From the NCBI GenBank assembly GCA_949287655.1, contig CASEHD010000020.1:1-45070 (forward strand): a stretch of DNA of 45,070 nucleotides, given 5' to 3'. A model generated the notes under the pieces. It worked only from the letters and a program-made list of their open reading frames with translations, ran no database searches and was not told the DNA's origin. Source of the stretch: an uncultured Christensenella sp. GTDB taxonomy: Bacteria; Bacillota; Clostridia; Christensenellales; UBA3700. This document shows positions 45,070-45,070 of this stretch, piece after piece (within the stretch, counting starts at the first letter, position 1; every line of letters starts with the position of its first letter). The position numbers and the translations under genes are program-made.

Positions 45070-45070
45070 T

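Larger units (their letters stand above)
44284..45070. other. Repeat-rich non-coding region to the window edge
   Basis: About 790 bases without coding character on either strand. It holds several hairpins and diverged repeats listed separately (44549-44568 GGGAAAA/TTTTCCC hairpin; GGTTACAA-bounded units; a 76-nt module in two copies). A weaker relative of the module may lie at about 44390-44475 (a CTGCG...AGTCGTCGCAA stretch) and another at about 44845-44880. Confidence 0.6.

Noticed and set aside
44284..45070. CRISPR array
   Set aside because: Repeats are few, unevenly spaced, diverged and in both orientations, with no regular spacers; no cas gene is in the window.

Overview
The window looks like a chromosomal segment of an uncultured gut-type Clostridia bacterium (Bacillota). 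Reasons: a Spo0A-type DNA-binding protein, SpoIIQ/YwmB-like envelope proteins, GGAGG-type ribosome binding sites, textbook sigma-A promoters (TTGACA-17-TATAAT), S-box and preQ1 riboswitches, a likely bile salt hydrolase, and GCG/CGC-rich codon use. Assignment below class level (for example Christensenellales-like) is a guess.

Left edge (1-4.9 kb): the last codons and right end of an IS3-family insertion sequence; a minus-strand pair (YwmB-like, M23/SpoIIQ-like); then three plus-strand genes: hisC, a glycerol-1-phosphate dehydrogenase-like protein with an eroded metal site, and a SAM methyltransferase.

Core (4.9-31 kb, all minus strand): a rearranged information-processing block. In transcription order it runs rpoB-rpoC, S-box riboswitch-metK, recD2, secA-prfB-tsaD, rpsL-rpsG-fusA-tuf, an SDR gene, rpmG-secE-nusG-rplK-rplA, and L10 leader-rplJ-rplL. 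rpoBC no longer follows rplJL, and non-ribosomal genes sit between rpoC and rpsL. Two str-operon genes are damaged: rpsL lacks about 31 conserved internal codons in frame, and tuf lacks about 32 bp and is frameshifted. Both are either assembly faults at ultraconserved sequence or, less likely, real lesions. SecA carries an extra zinc ribbon in its preprotein-binding region.

Accessory flank (31-45 kb): a small-membrane-protein operon facing a HAD-rqcP-ispDF operon; a small membrane protein gene; a 179-bp inverted-repeat element; a Spo0A-like regulator whose receiver lacks the phospho-acceptor Asp and whose promoter carries a 0A box and two palindromes; a DUF1292 operon with one broken copy; a preQ1-riboswitch-controlled queuosine-precursor transporter with an SDR gene; a choloylglycine hydrolase; a cation diffusion facilitator whose terminator lies before its stop codon; a lipoprotein; tRNA-Asn with a palindromic copy of its 3' end; and two small membrane proteins. 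The last ~750 bases are non-coding and repeat-rich. They contain two opposed copies of a 76-nt module whose hairpin shows perfect compensatory changes, the best candidate here for an undescribed structured RNA or mobile hairpin.

Three plus-strand genes start at or within two bases of their predicted transcription start, suggesting leaderless mRNAs. Every functional call rests on reading motifs by eye; no database search was run.
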